In this document: positions 36,049 to 43,899 of the stretch, one piece after another
Layout: each line of letters begins with the position of its first letter
Position numbering within the stretch: position 1 is the stretch's first letter
Source: Arthrobacter zhangbolii
GTDB taxonomy: Bacteria; Actinomycetota; Actinomycetes; Actinomycetales; Micrococcaceae
Direction of reading: 5' to 3'
Assembly (NCBI RefSeq): GCF_022869865.1
Contig: NZ_CP094984.1
Coordinates: forward strand, 3,038,001-3,102,000
DNA: 64,000 nt
Made by a program: the position numbers and the translations under genes
The notes under the pieces: generated by a model
Told to the model about the DNA's origin: nothing
Database searches by the model: none
Seen by the model: the letters and a program-made list of their open reading frames with translations, nothing else

Positions 36049-37095
36049 ATGCGAGTAGCCGTAATTGGAGCGACCGGGAATGTCGGGACTGCGGTGCTGC
36101 GCCGGCTGGCGGATGCCCGCCGGGAACGCGGCGGGGATTTGGAAGTCGTGGGCATTGCCCGCCGCATCCCCGACAAGCAGCAGCCGCCCTACAACGACGT
36201 CGAGTGGCACAGCATCGACATTGGCGACCGGGGGAACACGGCCGCCCTGACCGAAGCACTAAACGGTGCCGATGCAGTAATCCACCTGGCCTGGCTGATC
36301 CAGCCCAACCGCGACGAGGCCGAGCTGCACCGGGTCAACGTCGGGGGAACGGAAAACGCCCTCGCCGCAGCTGCCTCAGCCGGGGTACGCCAGTTTGTCT
36401 GCGCCTCCTCGGTGGGTGCCTACAGTCCCGCCCCCAAGGACCGGCTTACTGACGAGTCCTGGCCGGCCCGCGGCATTGCCAGCTCGCACTACAGCAGGCA
36501 CAAGGGTGAACAGGAGGCCCTGCTGGACCGGTTTGAAACGGAGTATCCGGAGATTCCCGTGGCCCGCCTGCGGCCCGGGCTGATCTTCTCCTCGGATGCC
36601 GGCAGCGAAATCGGCGATTACTTCCTTGGCCGCCTGGTCCCGAAGTTCTTCCTGAACAGGCTTTCACTGCCGCTGATACCGCTGCCCTCCTCCTTTATCT
36701 TCCAGGCCGTGCATGCCGACGATATTGCCGATGCGTACTGGCGGGTGGTGGACCGGCGGGCCGAGGGAGCGTTTAACATTGCCGCGGATCCGATCATCAC
36801 ACCGGACCTGCTCGCCGGCGTGCTCGGTGCAAAGCGGATCCTGGACGTGCCGGTGAAGTTCATCCGCGCCGTCGTCGGCCTTACCTGGGCGGCCGGCCTG
36901 CAGGCCACCGATCCCGGCTGGGTGGACATGGCGGCCGGAGCGCCAGTGATGGACACTTCACGGGCCCGCGAAGTGCTGGGCTGGGAACCGCGCAGGACCT
37001 CGCTGGAATCCCTGCAGTTTGTCCTGAACGGGATGAGCGGGGGCGACGGCGTGGCCGGCTCGCCGCTGCTGGCCCCCCGCAACCGGCAGCGCTAG
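36049..37095 (+). CDS. NAD-dependent epimerase/dehydratase (extended SDR)
   Basis: A 348-aa enzyme with an N-terminal Rossmann fold. VAVIGATGNVGTAVLRRL is the GxxGxxG nucleotide loop, ADAVIHLAWLIQP and CASSVGAYSPAPKDR hold the catalytic Ser region, and Tyr-x-x-x-Lys is YSRHK. The substrate-binding half has no family-specific mark, so the substrate (sugar nucleotide or other) is unknown. It is divergent from the ECM4-type gene and convergent with the thioredoxin reductase-like gene. Confidence 0.85.
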   Translation: MRVAVIGATGNVGTAVLRRLADARRERGGDLEVVGIARRIPDKQQPPYNDVEWHSIDIGDRGNTAALTEALNGADAVIHLAWLIQPNRDEAELHRVNVGGTENALAAAASAGVRQFVCASSVGAYSPAPKDRLTDESWPARGIASSHYSRHKGEQEALLDRFETEYPEIPVARLRPGLIFSSDAGSEIGDYFLGRLVPKFFLNRLSLPLIPLPSSFIFQAVHADDIADAYWRVVDRRAEGAFNIAADPIITPDLLAGVLGAKRILDVPVKFIRAVVGLTWAAGLQATDPGWVDMAAGAPVMDTSRAREVLGWEPRRTSLESLQFVLNGMSGGDGVAGSPLLAPRNRQR

Positions 37096-37120
37096 CCGGC
37101 AGCTGCCGGTCCGGGAAGGG

Positions 37121-38155
37121 TCAGACGGCTTCCCGGATCGCTGCTTCCTCGAGTCCGGCCGGCTCTTCCGGGCCGTCCTGCTCCCCAGCGCCGCCCTGCT
37201 CCCCTGCGCCGTCCTGCTCCCCTGCGCCGTCCGCAGCCGATGCCACGGCCAGCCCGAGGTCCTCTTCGAGCAGCTTTGCGTTGACCACCACGGCCAGCCG
37301 GTAGGCGTCTCCGGCTGCGGCGACCACCTGGGCCGAGGGGTCGGTGGCATTGCCGACGGCCCACACCCGCTCCTGGCTGGTGCGGCCGAGTTCGTCAGTA
37401 ACTATGCAGCCGTCCCCATCGAGCTCAAGGTGTTCCGTCAGGCCCGGCTCGAGCTCAGCCTCGGGTTCAAGGAACAGCGCCTCGCAGGGGACCGTACGGC
37501 CGTCGGCAAGCACCAGTCCGGCCAGGGCGCCGCCTTCCGTTGCCAGACCGGCAACCTCTCCGCGAAGTGTCCGGATGCCCATTGCGGCAAGCCCGCCCGC
37601 GTCCTCCTCCCCCAGCTCAATGTCCCCGGGCAGCACCAGTGTCACGTCCTCGGAGAAGGTACGTACCAGCTGGGCCTGCTGGATGGATGTCCGGGCAGTG
37701 CCCAGTACGGCCAGCACCTTGCCCGCCACCTCGTACCCGTGGCAGTAGGGGCACTGCAGCACGTCCACTCCCCAGCGCCCATCAAGACCGTCAACGTCCG
37801 GCAGGACGTCGCGCAGCCCGGTGGCCAGAATCAGCTGCCGCCCGCGGAAGCTGCGTCCGTCTGCGGTCCGCACAGCAGCCGGGGGTTCCAGGCCGGTGAC
37901 GGTTGCGTCCACCAAATCGACGCCGTAGCCGGCCACCTCCGCCCGTGCCAGCTCCAGCAGTTCAGCCGGAGGAACCCCGTCCCGGGTCGGAAAGCCGTGG
38001 ACGTGGCCGGCCGGCGCGTTGCGCGGGCTGCCCGCATCGATAACCAGCACGCGGCGGAGAGCACGGGCGAGGACCAGCGCGGCGGTGAGGCCCGCCATGC
38101 CTCCGCCGATAATAACGACGTCGTACTCTTCGGAGAGGATTTGCGAAGTTGCCAT
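37121..38155 (-). CDS. Thioredoxin reductase-like FAD/NAD(P)-dependent oxidoreductase
   Basis: A 344-aa flavoprotein. YDVVIIGGGMAGLTAALVLAR binds FAD, CPYCHGYE (Cys135, Cys138) is the redox-active disulfide, VLAVLGTARTSIQQAQLVRTF is in the NAD(P)-binding part and RVWAVGNATDPSAQVVAAAGDAYRLA closes the FAD domain. The CPYCHGYE form is typical of TrxR-like proteins that do not necessarily reduce thioredoxin. The C-terminal 35 residues contain a tandem AGEQDG/AGEQGG repeat and may be disordered. Its promoter is shared with the divergent APC permease gene. Confidence 0.85.
   Translation of the reverse strand: MATSQILSEEYDVVIIGGGMAGLTAALVLARALRRVLVIDAGSPRNAPAGHVHGFPTRDGVPPAELLELARAEVAGYGVDLVDATVTGLEPPAAVRTADGRSFRGRQLILATGLRDVLPDVDGLDGRWGVDVLQCPYCHGYEVAGKVLAVLGTARTSIQQAQLVRTFSEDVTLVLPGDIELGEEDAGGLAAMGIRTLRGEVAGLATEGGALAGLVLADGRTVPCEALFLEPEAELEPGLTEHLELDGDGCIVTDELGRTSQERVWAVGNATDPSAQVVAAAGDAYRLAVVVNAKLLEEDLGLAVASAADGAGEQDGAGEQGGAGEQDGPEEPAGLEEAAIREAV
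37172..37225 (-). repeat. 18-bp tandem repeat, three units, within coding sequence
   Basis: Three units of GCCGTCCTGCTCCCCTGC (plus-strand reading; the first two differ at one or two bases) encode the repeated AGEQDG/AGEQGG hexapeptide at the C terminus of the TrxR-like protein. A fourth partial unit follows. Confidence 0.9.
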
Positions 38156-38221
38156 AGGAAATTTTTACCGGACGCGGACGCGATCATCAGCATTCTTAGT
38201 AAATTCTTTACACTTTCCTTC

Positions 38222-39595
38222 ATGGGAGAAATTACGCAGGAGAAGCCTGCATCCAAACTCAAGCAGGGCATCACCGGCCCCATGCTGTATCTGTTCATCC
38301 TTGGCGACGTTCTCGGCGCAGGCATCTATGCACTGGTGGGAGAGGTCTCGGGCGAAGTGGGGGGCGCCATCTGGGTGCCGCTCGTTGTGGCGCTGGTCCT
38401 CGCGCTGCTCACCGCGGCATCCTACGCGGAACTTGTGAGCAAGTATCCGCGCGCCGGAGGCGCGGCTGTTTTTGCCGAACGGGCGTTCAAGGTGCCGGCT
38501 ATTTCCTTTCTGGTGGGCTTCGCGATGCTGGCCGCCGGAGTCACCAGCGCGGCCGGACTGGCACTGGCTTTCACCGGGGACTATCTGGCGCCCTTCCTGG
38601 ATGTGCCGGCCGTTCCGGCCGCCATCGTGTTCCTGCTGCTGGTGGCTCTGTTGAACGCCCGCGGCATTTCCGAATCCGTGCGCAGCAATGTCGTGATGAC
38701 CATCATCGAGGTCTCCGGGCTGGTCCTGGTGATTGTGCTGGTGGGCCTGATGCTGGGCAAGGGCGAGGGCTACACCGAGCAGATCACGCAGTTCCCCGCC
38801 GGCGTGAATCCGGGCACCGCCGTCCTGGCCGCTTCGGTGATTGCCTATTACTCATTTGTGGGATTCGAAGTGTCCGCCAATATCGCCGAGGAGGTTCGTG
38901 ATGTCCGCCGGGTCTACCCGAAGGCCATCTTCGGCGCGATGCTTACCGCGGGCCTGGTCTACGTCCTGATTGGGCTGGCCGCGTCCGTGGCACTGCCCAC
39001 GGAAGACCTGGCCGGATCCTCCGGGCCGCTCCTTGATGTAGTCAGCGCCACCGGATTCGGTATCCCGGATTGGACCTTCAGCCTGATCGCGCTGGTGGCA
39101 GTGGCCAACGGTGCCCTGCTGACCATGATCATGTCCTCCCGCCTGACCTACGGAATGTCCGAGCAGGGGCTCCTGCCCGGTGTGTTCGGCAAGGTCCTGC
39201 CCAACCGCAGGACCCCGTGGGTGGCCATCGCCGCCACGACAGTGGTGGCCATGATCCTGACCACCACCGGCGGCCTGGCGTCCCTGGCCGAAACGGTGGT
39301 CCTGTTGCTGCTGTTCGTTTTCCTGAGCACCAACATTGCCGTGATTGTGCTGCGCAGGGACAAGGTGGAGGAAAAGCACTTCCGCACCCCCATTGTGGTT
39401 CCTTACCTCGCCATCGCCTCCTGCATCCTGCTGCTTACCCAGCAGGACGCCGCCGTCTGGCTGCGGGCCGGGATCCTGATGGCCATCGGCCTGGTGCTGT
39501 TCGCCGCCCGCCGGCTGACCAAGGGCAAGACCTTGGGCTCAAAACGCCCCGGAGCCAAGGAAGCCAAGGGGAAGGAATCCGCGGCGCAGCAGTAA
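38222..39595 (+). CDS. APC family amino acid permease
   Basis: A 457-aa transporter with 12 helices. GPMLYLFILGDVLGAGIYALVGEVSGEVGGA is the conserved first helix with the unwound GAGIY substrate site; FVGFEVSANIAEEVRDVRRVYPKAI is the later signature. The amino acid carried is unknown. No ribosome binding site precedes the ATG, but a TACACT box ends seven bases before it, so a leaderless mRNA is possible. The C-terminal tail is basic and lysine-rich. The gene is monocistronic and followed by a long palindromic element. Confidence 0.88.
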   Translation: MGEITQEKPASKLKQGITGPMLYLFILGDVLGAGIYALVGEVSGEVGGAIWVPLVVALVLALLTAASYAELVSKYPRAGGAAVFAERAFKVPAISFLVGFAMLAAGVTSAAGLALAFTGDYLAPFLDVPAVPAAIVFLLLVALLNARGISESVRSNVVMTIIEVSGLVLVIVLVGLMLGKGEGYTEQITQFPAGVNPGTAVLAASVIAYYSFVGFEVSANIAEEVRDVRRVYPKAIFGAMLTAGLVYVLIGLAASVALPTEDLAGSSGPLLDVVSATGFGIPDWTFSLIALVAVANGALLTMIMSSRLTYGMSEQGLLPGVFGKVLPNRRTPWVAIAATTVVAMILTTTGGLASLAETVVLLLLFVFLSTNIAVIVLRRDKVEEKHFRTPIVVPYLAIASCILLLTQQDAAVWLRAGILMAIGLVLFAARRLTKGKTLGSKRPGAKEAKGKESAAQQ

Positions 39596-39604
39596 GCCCC
39601 GCAC

Positions 39605-39694
39605 ATCGAGAAGGCACGACTTACCGTTTTCGAGCCGGAAAACGGTAAGTCGTGCCCTCTCGTTTGGCAGACCTGCACTTTGTGCCTTTTCGAT
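39605..39694. repeat. Nested palindromic element downstream of the APC permease
   Basis: The inner hairpin is a perfect 19-bp stem (39613-39631 with 39638-39656; GGCACGACTTACCGTTTTC and its complement). An outer pair, ATCGAGAAGGCAC (39605-39617) and GTGCCTTTTCGAT (39682-39694), matches at 12 of 13 bases and competes with the inner stem. There is no strong T-run, and the element looks more like a dispersed palindromic repeat than a plain terminator. Confidence 0.7.
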
Positions 39695-39721
39695 TGAGGC
39701 CAGGGCCCCCGCACCATGGAA

Positions 39722-39751
39722 AACGCCCCGGACCGCGTGGTCCGGGGCGTT
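39722..39751 (-). terminator. Terminator of the BrkB-like gene
   Basis: A perfect 13-bp stem AACGCCCCGGACC / GGTCCGGGGCGTT with a GCGT loop, running into TTTTCC on the minus strand, sits 12 bp after the stop of the membrane protein gene. Confidence 0.8.
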
Positions 39752-39763
39752 CCCTATGCGTGG

Positions 39764-40837
39764 TTACTCATGCAGGTCGTCGTCGTAGTCCTTGCCGGCG
39801 TGCTCCTGGCGCAGCTTCCGGCCCTCCGCGATGTCCTCTTCCTCCTGCTCCTGCCGCTTCTCCGTCTGGCGGGTGTCGCGCGGGGGCAGCTGCACGGATT
39901 CCTCGGCCTGGATCCCGGCCTGCAGTTCGCGGCCGCGCTCCACCTCTGCGTCGAACTCGGCGCCGAAGAGCAGGGACAGGTTTGCCAGCCAAATCCACAG
40001 CAACAGGACAATCACGCCGCCGATGGCTCCGTAGGTAGCGTTGTAGTTGCCGAAGTTGCCGACGTAGAAGCTGAAGCCGAGGGTGGCCACGGCCAGGATC
40101 AACAGTGCGATCAGCGACCCCATGCTCATCCAGCGGAACTTGGGCTGCTTCACGTTCGGCGTGGCGTAGTAAAGGATGGCGATGATCAGCACGGCGAAAA
40201 GCACCATGACCGGCCACTTGGCAATGTTCCAGACGGTCACGGCCTGGCTCCCCAGTCCGATCACGTTGCCGATCGCTTCGGCGATCGGCCCGCTGATCAC
40301 CAGCATCAGCAGCAGCGCGGCTGCCAGCAGGATCATGACCAGGGTGACCAGCAGCTGCGTGGGAAGCAGCTTCCAGATGGGCCGGCCCTCGTCGATTTCG
40401 TAGATGCGGTTCATGGACCGGCCGAACGCCTTCACATAGCCGGAGGCGGACCACAGGGCACCGAGAATACCGACAATCAGGGCGAGCCCGGCACCGCTGG
40501 ATGAGGTCAGCTGCTCAATCGGGCCCTGGATCACCTTCACGGCATCCTCCGGGGCGAACTGCCGCAGCAGGTCCAGCATCGCGTTGGTGGTGGCTTCGGC
40601 CTGCCCCACCAGGCCCAGGATGGACACCATGGCCAGCAGGGCCGGGAAGATCGCCAGGACCGTGTAGTACGTCAGGGCCGCGGCCAGGTCGGTGCACTGA
40701 TCCTTGGAGAATTCCCTGATGGTCTTCTTCAGGGTGTATTTCCAAGTGGGCTTGGAGACCTCGGTGGGATTGTCCGGTTTGCTCGCATGGTCCGGACTGG
40801 GAGCTGTCTCGGCCTTGCTTTTGCTGTCCTGCGCCAC
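39764..40837 (-). CDS. YihY/BrkB family membrane protein
   Basis: A 357-aa protein with about six helices. DLAAALTYYTVLAIFPALLAMVSILGLVG is the family signature, ALWSASGYVKAFGRSMNRIYEI and YNATYGAIGGVIVLLLWIWLANLSLLFGAEFDAE complete it. Members were once labelled ribonuclease BN, which is not supported; they are probably membrane transporters or envelope proteins. The first 35 and last 50 residues are highly charged and likely cytoplasmic. Confidence 0.87.
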   Translation of the reverse strand: MAQDSKSKAETAPSPDHASKPDNPTEVSKPTWKYTLKKTIREFSKDQCTDLAAALTYYTVLAIFPALLAMVSILGLVGQAEATTNAMLDLLRQFAPEDAVKVIQGPIEQLTSSSGAGLALIVGILGALWSASGYVKAFGRSMNRIYEIDEGRPIWKLLPTQLLVTLVMILLAAALLLMLVISGPIAEAIGNVIGLGSQAVTVWNIAKWPVMVLFAVLIIAILYYATPNVKQPKFRWMSMGSLIALLILAVATLGFSFYVGNFGNYNATYGAIGGVIVLLLWIWLANLSLLFGAEFDAEVERGRELQAGIQAEESVQLPPRDTRQTEKRQEQEEEDIAEGRKLRQEHAGKDYDDDLHE

Positions 40838-40926
40838 TACGGCCTCCTGCGGGAATCGGTGTTCAGCTTCCCATCGTATTAGTAAGCGTCCTTAGCACCA
40901 ACAAGGTACCCGCAACGGGAAGCCGG

Positions 40927-41247
40927 CTACCGGGCAGTGCCCAGGCCGTAATAGTCCATCAGGACCGCTTCCTCTTCGGGGCTCAGCGGGTTTTCCGGAT
41001 TTGCGCCGGGGGAATCGGAAATCTGGTCCTTGGAGTAGTTCACGAAGATGTCCTGCCCGTCACGCCGGGCCGCAGCCAGGGGCACGTAGTGTTCGCCGGT
41101 GTCGAAGAGCCCCAGATCCACGGTGATCCACACCGGCTGGCCGGTGCCACGGTCCAGATGAACTTCCCCCACCAGACCCAGCCGCTCGCCGTCGTTGGCC
41201 CAGACGTTGGATCCCTGGATCTGGTGGAGCACAAAAGCGTCCGTCAT
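40927..41247 (-). CDS. PRC-barrel domain protein
   Basis: A 106-aa small protein. IQGSNVWANDGERLGLVGEVHLD is a typical PRC-barrel N-terminal half with the D-x-x-G-x-x-G-x-V pattern, followed by QPVWITVDLG and HYVPLAAARR. Such domains occur in RimM and photosynthetic reaction centre subunits; stand-alone members are often stress related. It is the middle one of three minus-strand genes with gaps of 89 and 115 bp, so it is probably independently expressed. Confidence 0.8.
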   Translation of the reverse strand: MTDAFVLHQIQGSNVWANDGERLGLVGEVHLDRGTGQPVWITVDLGLFDTGEHYVPLAAARRDGQDIFVNYSKDQISDSPGANPENPLSPEEEAVLMDYYGLGTAR

Positions 41248-41362
41248 AACCCCTCCCTTCCCGCGCCCGGCGGGGATGCCGGGCTATCCCATTGGCGCGC
41301 GCGGCACCGGCCGGTGTCAACAGCGGGAGGGTTCCACCGGTCCCCGACGGCGGAAATCGGGA

Positions 41363-42586
41363 TTAGCGCCGGGCGTCCTCCCCCGCGTTCTCCTCACGCT
41401 CGGCGAACACTTCCTCGCCGGGGCCGGAGAAGACCTGCCGGCGTTCCACGGCGTCGATACTGCCGGTGAAGAGCTGCGAATCGCTGGTGTCCGAACTGCG
41501 CGGCAGCGGGGCCTTCCGGGGAGCTGCAGCGGTTTCCGGTGCAGGGTTGCTGACTTCCTCCCACCGCTGGCGGGGCAGTGCATCCGGATGCCGCTCCTGC
41601 AGATAGGTCACCATGGTTTCCCGGATCAGGCAGCGCAGGTCAAACAGGGTGCCGCTGTCTGCAGCGCTGACCAGGATACGCACGCGCACCACGCCGTTCA
41701 CTGCCTCTGTCACCTGCAGCACGCTGGTGCGCCCGTCCCACAGCTCGGTGCCGGCCAGGGTCTCCTTCAGCTTGGCCCGCAGATCACCCACGGGCACCCG
41801 CCAGTCCAGGTCCAGCTCCACGGTCCCCAGGATGGCCGACTGGCGGCGGGTCCAGTTCTGGAAGGGTGTGGTGGTGAAGTAGGTCGAGGGCAGGATCAGC
41901 CGGCGGTCATCCCAGATATGCACCACCACATAGGTCATGGTGATTTCCTCGATAGTGCCCCACTCGCCCTCCACCACCACGACGTCGTCGGCGCGGATGG
42001 CGTCGGTGAAGGCCAGTTGCAGTCCGGCGAAGACATTGCTCAGGGTGCCCTGCACGGCGAGGCCGGCCACAATGGAGAGCAGGCCGGCGGAGGCGAGGAT
42101 ACCGGCGCCAAGTGCGCGGACCTCCGGAATGGTCAGCAGCACAAAGGCCACGGCAATGGTGATCAGCACGGCAATGCCGATCCGCCGGCCCAGGATCACC
42201 TGGGTTTTCAGGCGCCGCAACCGGCGATTATCCCGGGTGTCCGTGCTGTATTTGGTGAGGATCATGGCCTCGATGATCAGCAGCATCACGACGCCGAACC
42301 AGGCCACGGCACCGATCAGCCCCACCACCAGCAGGTAGTCCAGGGTGGGCAGCCAGGAGGCACCCGGAGCCGTGGCTCCGAGAGCAATCCGGATGCCGAT
42401 CAGGCTCAGCACCAGCCGCAGCGGATTGCGCGCGCGGACGGAAACATCCCGAATGCCGGGCACCTTCCGGAATGCCTTGTTGGCTGCCACACGGGCGGCA
42501 AAGGCAATGATCAGGGAGATACCTACCGCCACGAGTACGGCGAAGAGCGGTTTCAGTCGAACAGCAAGCTCAAGCAGGTCTTCCAT
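41363..42586 (-). CDS. MscS-like mechanosensitive channel
   Basis: A 407-aa membrane protein. Four or five helices lead into the pore-lining helix and beta domain: LGAGILASAGLLSIVAGLAVQGTLSNVFAGLQLAFTDAIRADDVVVVEGEWGTIEEITMTYVVVHIWDDRRLILPSTYF is the MscS core, with the conserved small-residue pore helix. The C-terminal 70 residues are polar and outside the channel fold. The start is the ATG before EDLLELAVRLK; two upstream in-frame ATGs would add a segment without similarity to known channels. Confidence 0.88.
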   Translation of the reverse strand: MEDLLELAVRLKPLFAVLVAVGISLIIAFAARVAANKAFRKVPGIRDVSVRARNPLRLVLSLIGIRIALGATAPGASWLPTLDYLLVVGLIGAVAWFGVVMLLIIEAMILTKYSTDTRDNRRLRRLKTQVILGRRIGIAVLITIAVAFVLLTIPEVRALGAGILASAGLLSIVAGLAVQGTLSNVFAGLQLAFTDAIRADDVVVVEGEWGTIEEITMTYVVVHIWDDRRLILPSTYFTTTPFQNWTRRQSAILGTVELDLDWRVPVGDLRAKLKETLAGTELWDGRTSVLQVTEAVNGVVRVRILVSAADSGTLFDLRCLIRETMVTYLQERHPDALPRQRWEEVSNPAPETAAAPRKAPLPRSSDTSDSQLFTGSIDAVERRQVFSGPGEEVFAEREENAGEDARR

Positions 42587-42652
42587 GCAATCGATGATTG
42601 CAAACCCCGGTGGGGGGCTGTCCAATCCGCTGTTCATTGCCGGCTGAAAACA

Positions 42653-42687
42653 AACGGACGCCCCGGGAGGTCCCCGGGGCATCCGTT
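42653..42687 (-). terminator. Intrinsic terminator of the second siderophore lipoprotein gene
   Basis: A 15-bp stem (5' arm CCCCGGGGCATCCGTT on the plus strand) contains one position that pairs as G-U only in the minus-strand RNA. It is followed on the minus strand by TTTGTTTTC, so it terminates the leftward transcript. Confidence 0.85.
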
Positions 42688-42705
42688 ACTTCTGCGGCTG
42701 TGTTT

Positions 42706-43752
42706 CTACTTGGCGTTGTCCGCGGCAGTGGCGGCGTCTGCGATCATCGGCACCACGTTGTCCAGGGCGTAAGGGATACTCAGGACGTTGATGGCCGAGG
42801 TGGAGAAGACGCGGGTTGCATCGGCATCAGCCACCAGGCTTCCCTTTTTGGCAGCGGGGATCTGGCTGAGCAGCGGATCCGAGGCGATGCTGTCCGCCAC
42901 CTCTTCGCTGGCGACCCAGCTGACAAAGATGTCGGAGTCCAGCTGGTTCAGGTTCTCGTCGGACCAGGGGATGTAGAACTCATCGCCCTTGCTGTTTTCG
43001 GCCACCACCGGAGCCTGGGTCAGGCCCAGCGATTCCATGAACCGCGGCCGGTTATCGAGTGCGGTGTAGACGCCGTTCTCGGCGCCCGGAGCCAGGTTGC
43101 CGTAGATGAAGGTTTTCCCTTCGAGCTGCGGGTACTCGGCGGCCTTGTCGGTGATGCTCTTTTCAGTCTCGGCGACCAGTTCGTCCGCCTTGTCGCTCAG
43201 TCCCAGCGCCTGGCCAGTCATCCGGGCGGTGTCCTGCCAGGAGGTGCCCCAGGCAGCGTCCGGGTAGGCGACCACGGGAGCAATCTTGGCCAGCTTGTCG
43301 TAGTCCTCCTGGGAGAGCCCGGAGTACGCGGCGAGGATGACATCGGGGTTGGTTGCGGCAACGTCGTCGAAGGCGATGCCGTCAGCCTCGGAGTACTGCG
43401 CCGGGGCATTGTCCGAGCCGATCGGCGCGTCCAGTTCTTCCAGCGCCTCGTCGATCCAGGGTGTGGTTCCCTGCTCATTGCCGCCGAACTCGATCAGCGG
43501 CATGCCCACCGGAACCACGCCGAGGGCCAGGGCTGTTTCAGCGTTGGCCCAGGACACAGCGGCTACCCGCTCCGGCGCCTCTTCAATGACGGTCTCACCG
43601 AAGGCATGTTCAATGGTGACGGGGAACTGATCGGCGGCGGCAGCGCTGCCGGTCGATTCGTTTTCCCCGGAGGCACCCGTGGAGCAGGCGGAGAGGGAGA
43701 GGACGGCGACGGCGGCCGCGGCAGCGGCGCGGCGCATCCGGGACAGGGCCAT
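42706..43752 (-). CDS. Iron-siderophore-binding lipoprotein (second copy)
   Basis: A 348-aa receptor with a signal peptide and lipobox LSACS (Cys23). EEAPERVAAVSWANAETALALGVVPVGMP, NPDVILAAYSGLSQEDYDKLAKIAPVVAYPD and DSDIFVSWVASEE are typical of ferric-siderophore receptors. It shares domain layout with the lipoprotein at 29.5 kb but the two differ throughout. The ATG at 43752 has AAGGAG upstream. It stands alone behind an iron box and probably uses the permeases and ATPase of the 27-34 kb operon, giving that system a second specificity. Confidence 0.88.
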   Translation of the reverse strand: MALSRMRRAAAAAAVAVLSLSACSTGASGENESTGSAAAADQFPVTIEHAFGETVIEEAPERVAAVSWANAETALALGVVPVGMPLIEFGGNEQGTTPWIDEALEELDAPIGSDNAPAQYSEADGIAFDDVAATNPDVILAAYSGLSQEDYDKLAKIAPVVAYPDAAWGTSWQDTARMTGQALGLSDKADELVAETEKSITDKAAEYPQLEGKTFIYGNLAPGAENGVYTALDNRPRFMESLGLTQAPVVAENSKGDEFYIPWSDENLNQLDSDIFVSWVASEEVADSIASDPLLSQIPAAKKGSLVADADATRVFSTSAINVLSIPYALDNVVPMIADAATAADNAK

Positions 43753-43822
43753 AGGGGGCTCCTTGTAATGAGAATTCACTGTTAACGGACGAAGCGGATC
43801 CACTCAGGCGTGGACCCAAAAG

Positions 43823-43841
43823 TAAGGTTAGCCTAGGTTGA
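43823..43841 (-). promoter_or_regulatory. Iron box for the second siderophore lipoprotein gene
   Basis: The core TAAGGTTAGCCTA (plus strand) is the complement of TAGGCTAACCTTA, which fits the right 13 positions of the IdeR consensus at 12 sites; the left half is poor, giving 14 of 19 overall. It sits 71-89 bp upstream of the start codon. Confidence 0.75.
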
Positions 43842-43846
43842 GCCCA

Positions 43847-43872
43847 ATTACGCAACGCTAACGTTGCGTAAT
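43847..43872. promoter_or_regulatory. Perfect 11-bp inverted repeat containing the shared 17-bp motif
   Basis: ATTACGCAACG-CTAA-CGTTGCGTAAT forms two perfect arms six bases beyond the iron box. The minus-strand reading contains TACGCAACGTTAGCGTT, the counterpart of the motif at 34822-34838. It is a good candidate for a second operator. Confidence 0.65.
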
Positions 43873-43899
43873 GTGCCACGCACCCGAATGAGTCCCGAT

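Noticed and set aside
37430-38221. Extended N terminus of the APC permease (264 more codons)
   Set aside because: The extension is antisense to the TrxR-like gene and lacks similarity; the transporter starts at the ATG before GEITQEKPASK.
39764-40837. Ribonuclease BN label for the BrkB/YihY protein
   Set aside because: The label is historical; the protein is a polytopic membrane protein with no nuclease motif.
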